Program-made: the position numbers and the translations under genes
Part shown: piece by piece, positions 60,960 through 64,000 of the stretch
How positions within the stretch are numbered: position 1 is the stretch's first letter
How the letters are laid out: the number at the start of each line of letters is the position of its first letter
The notes under the pieces: generated by a model
What the model was told of the DNA's origin: nothing
The model's database searches: none
What the model saw: the letters and a program-made list of their open reading frames with translations, nothing else
NCBI GenBank assembly: GCA_010094045.1
Contig: ML986590.1
Span: forward strand, 168,056-232,055
Reading direction: 5' to 3'
DNA: 64,000 bases
Origin: Lojkania enalia
Lineage: Eukaryota; Ascomycota; Dothideomycetes; Pleosporales

Positions 60960-62480
60960 CCCTGGATATGGTAGATACTACACGTCGGTGGCGCCCTCGG
61001 CGCAGTGCTCTGGCTATCCTCCAGTATTACTCTATCAGCGTCTAGTATCAGCTGTCGGCCTTCCTGAGCCCGCAAAACGCCTCCAGTTGCTATATACGAT
61101 CTGCGCTGTTGCTGCTTCCGTCGGTAGCGCTGATTAGCTTCTCGTAGCCTTGAATTCTCACTGGCTAGTAGTACAGCTGAGTTTATGGCGAGCTGGCACC
61201 CTTTAACGAGCTGGCCGATAGCCTGGCTAGTAGGGCTTTATGACGTACGATCAAGGAGCTCGTATATTAATTAAGCTTACTGCTGTAGTTGAGCAACTGT
61301 ATAAGGCGTCTCTGCCGTCCATGCAATATCCTGGCCTGCTGCAATACCTGGTGGCGACGGCGTTTGTATAGGCGTAAGCGACGATAGAACGCGATTAGGT
61401 TTAGCAGGCACTAGTCCTGTAGCTCTAAACCCAGCCTAGATATTCTGTTCTGTAAATACGCTACTGCGTATACGCGCGTAGGTGTATAGGAAGTTATCCT
61501 TATCTATATAGAGGATACAACGCCGTGTAAGCTCTTGTATCTCTAGACCGTACGCGCGCTTTAAGGGCGAGTAGTAGCTTATATCGAGCGGCTGTAGTAG
61601 ATGCGACGTATGAGGCGGTATATAAAGACTAACGATACTATGCTCTGTATAGTACTAATCGAATCCAGCTGTACTGTAGCTACTGTAGCCGTTAAGAATC
61701 AGTAGCCTGTATACACCCTGCGTACAAGCTGCAGTAGATCTGTTAAAGTACTTGATCCACTCGATTTCTAGCTTATTAGTCGTCTATCTATTCTTATTTA
61801 ATACTATCACCCAGTCTGTCAGCAGGTCTATATACTAGCTAGCCTGGTATAGCTTGCTAGCCAGGATTATAAACAGCGGAATACTCTATCCTAACGCGTT
61901 AATACCTTTAATTATTATTATCTAGTCTCGATTCCTTAGGTGTATAAATCTAGCTCTACCTACTATATCTAATCCTGTTATAACTTTAGATGTAGCTACT
62001 ATACTTATTATAAATCCTGTCTTATTAAAATTGTAGGTATCTATATCCTATATACCGTACGCCTACCGCGTCTGCTCTACATGTTAATACCAGTTACTGA
62101 TTATAGTAGGATCTTTTTATTTCGCGCGTTGTAAATAGAATTTCCAATTCTATTTAGTCTAGAGCTCTAGCTGGTTGTTAATAAAGCGTAATACCCAGCG
62201 CTGGCCTACTAGTTAAAGTAGTAGAATCTGCCCTCGCGCTATAAGTAATATATCTGCTATATACCGTATATTAATTAGCTGCGGCAGAAATCCTTATCGA
62301 TCTTAATCTAGTATCTACTAAACTAGAGACTGTTCCTCTATAGGTGATAGCTTTCGTTTTAATATGTTAACAATAGCTTTTAGTCGCGTACCTACGACGC
62401 GTTAGTAGAGTATAGATTAGGGTGTATTATATAGCGTTGTAGCTTTAGATACGTTTAATTTTAGATCTATTCGAATCGTA
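60960..62480 (-). pseudogene. Fot1/Pogo-type DDE transposase, stop-riddled
   Basis: In one minus-strand frame, with stops ignored, the domain order is clear. An HTH/CENP-B-like region near 62.2-62.4 kb (LSPIEEQSLV, GFLPQLINIRYIADILLIARG) is followed by TGFIISIVATSKVITGLDIV and INALG, then the catalytic core (GVYRLLILNGYSSY, IVSLYIPPHTSHLLQPLDIS). The expected LLILDGHxSH and PPHxSHxLQPLD motifs of DDE_1 transposases are recognisable. TAG replaces conserved Trp at several points (e.g. ALG-stop-SIP for GW). Not functional. Confidence 0.85.
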
Positions 62481-62557
62481 TTAGTAGCTAGAACTAATCT
62501 ACCTTCTTCTATTAGCAGTCGAGGGTGTTATATTAGGGGTATAGTTAATTGTACGCG

Positions 62558-62624
62558 TTAAGTCGCGCTGATTTTAGTAGAGCTGGCGTATAACTAGTAC
62601 TAGTACTTAACTAGTATAACACGT
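62558..62624 (-). repeat. Right terminal inverted repeat of the Fot1-like element
   Basis: Reverse complement of 60798-60864 with ten transitions, nine of them in CpA/TpG context, all in the RIP direction on this copy. Confidence 0.92.
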
Positions 62625-62699
62625 TAATATAGATTACAGGCCAACAGGACATACGTGTAAGTAGAATAGTTTTACTATACGCGTTACCGTCTGTTATTT

Positions 62700-64000
62700 T
62701 AAAGTATCTATTAACGATGCTAACTACTAGTTAAAAAGAACTTAAAAATAGAACTTCTTTAGCTCTTAAAGCTTTAAATTTAAAGCAATTTTAAAGTCTT
62801 TATAAGGTAGCAGTTGCGTATAATATCCCTAAGTCTCGTCTATATTAACATATATATAATATCTGTTCACGATATATTATACGACTAATAACTTTAAAAC
62901 TTACTTATATAGAAGAAACTGTTCTTATTTAATATATTCTCAACCTTAAGGCGTAAGGCTTTCTAGCTTAGCTATCTATTATACGCGAAATGGCTAATCT
63001 TCTACTTATAAGCTGTAGGATTAATCTAGCTCCTACCATTAGCGTTAATTAGCCTTTAACCTTTATTAAACGCTGCCTAAAGCTTTATATAGTATATATA
63101 CGTAAATATAACTATTAGCAAAAGTAATACGAAGATTAAAGCCTTATCTAGAACTAGTTTAACCTCGTATAAAATACAATTATAAAGTACAGCATCCTTA
63201 AAGATAATATCTATAACTTTAATAAGATAGGCTTCTAAATAGACGTAATTTTAATAGTAAAAGTTGTTATAGAAACTAAAAAAAGATAGTAAGATCGTAT
63301 AAAGGTTATATAGCCAGGTAATTACGAGTGGGTAATAGTTATTAATAGTATTAGTACGACTAGCTAGGTCTTACTAGCGTTTATAATATTTAAAGTAAAG
63401 TAGTATTAAGAGTCTTAGTATAAAATTACTGTAGATATTAGTATACCGCGAACCTAGGCTATTTATATAAGCGAAAAGGGCTAGATAGATAATAAAATTA
63501 GCTTTAAATAGATTTAACACTTTAATAGTACGACTGCAGCTTATATAAAGGGTTAATATTACCTCTTAATTATAGACGGCTATAATAGCTATTATATAAT
63601 ACAGTTTAAAGACTTTTGCAAATAAAATAGGATTATTATACTCTATATACCAGTATACTTGTCTTATCTACTACAGCCGTTTAATATAGTCTATTTTAGC
63701 CTGTTAAAGCGCGTATATAGTATATAAGTCGAAGGCTAGGCGCGGCTTAGTATTAATTATATTATAAAGAACGACTTTTTATTACTGTATTATATAGTAT
63801 ATATATAAGTAATAACTAAAAAGAATATTAAAGCTAGCTTTATAGCAGCTAGCCTTATACTATATAATCTAGAGTATATACTTATAAAGCTGCCTTAGCG
63901 TATACTAATACTACTAGCCGTTGTATAAAGCCCTCCGACCTTAGTTTTAAAGACTCTATATACAACTACTAACCTTAAATAATAAGTTAAGATAATTAAG
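62700..64000 (+). mobile_element. Second Fot1/Pogo-like element, decayed and cut by the window end
   Basis: The plus strand holds another transposase relic. From about 62,790: VAVAYNIPKSRLY, LKLTYIEETVLI, FLA-stop-LSIIREMANLLLIS; then from about 63,560: YYLLIIDGYNSYYIIQFKDF and YIPVYLSYLLQPFNIVYF, the DDE core and SHLLQPLD region. Stops are frequent and AT content is extreme. No terminal inverted repeat was found on the left; the right end lies beyond the window. It points opposite to the first element. Confidence 0.75.

Larger units (their letters stand above)
60798..62624 (-). mobile_element. Fot1/Pogo-like DNA transposon (Tc1/mariner superfamily), complete but RIP-inactivated
   Basis: The element is 1,827 bp, bounded by 67-bp terminal inverted repeats and flanked by TA on each side (60796-60797 and 62625-62626), the target duplication of this superfamily. 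The transposase reads on the minus strand. Length, repeats, duplication and transposase all match fungal Fot1-type elements (about 1.9 kb). Many Trp codons are now TAG, consistent with RIP. Confidence 0.9.

Noticed and set aside
1..64000. tRNA, rRNA, CRISPR or bacterial-type operon signals
   Set aside because: No cloverleaf, rRNA core or spaced-repeat array was recognised, and the gene structure is eukaryotic.

Overview
The window looks like nuclear DNA of a filamentous ascomycete. Genes are broken by short GT-AG introns (mostly 45-100 nt). Fungal-only families are present: DUF7580, HET, Zn(II)2Cys6 regulators, GH76, DUF1996-WSC and mL67/Mhr1. The right end carries Fot1/Pogo transposons mutated by repeat-induced point mutation (RIP). 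A leotiomycete (Helotiales-like) source is my inference from gene content; nothing in the sequence proves it. All exon models were read by hand from splice signals, frame continuity and family conservation.

Layout. 0-8 kb: a DUF7580 protein, a small secreted-protein candidate with an odd intron arrangement, a GC-rich leader, a Ser/Pro-rich disordered protein and a Gfo/Idh/MocA oxidoreductase. 8-11 kb: a DUF1996-WSC pseudogene and decayed DNA. 11-13.3 kb: divergent housekeeping genes SNU13 and VMA3. 16-20.4 kb: an ATR1-like MFS exporter divergent from an ACR-2-like zinc-cluster regulator, plausibly a drug-response pair. 22.5-24.7 kb: a secreted GH76 enzyme and a frameshifted DUF1993 gene. 25.7-33.8 kb: a stand-alone adenylation-domain enzyme, a salicylate-hydroxylase-like monooxygenase and a vanillyl-alcohol-oxidase-like flavoenzyme, all on the minus strand, possibly an aromatic-metabolism group. 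34.6-40.2 kb: HET-domain relics, an intact BTB-like protein and a decayed relative. 42.4-48.6 kb: a conserved core block of ceramide synthase (LAG1), VPS38/UVRAG and, divergently, mL67/MHR1. 51.5-59 kb: a polytopic membrane protein, a large GPI-anchored-type repeat protein and gamma-tubulin. 59-64 kb: an AT-rich RIP island with one complete 1,827-bp Fot1-like element (67-bp terminal inverted repeats, TA duplication) and a second decayed one running off the window.

No tRNA, rRNA or CRISPR array was recognised. Several real genes have exons too short for a simple ORF scan: SNU13 (21 and 22 nt), VMA3 (14 and 13 nt), gamma-tubulin (8 nt) and the signal-peptide exon of the GPI protein (49 nt). The most unusual signals are a reading frame that can only be kept open by a 1-nt exon or nested introns (2,894-3,018), and the asymmetric RIP footprint on the two ends of one transposon.
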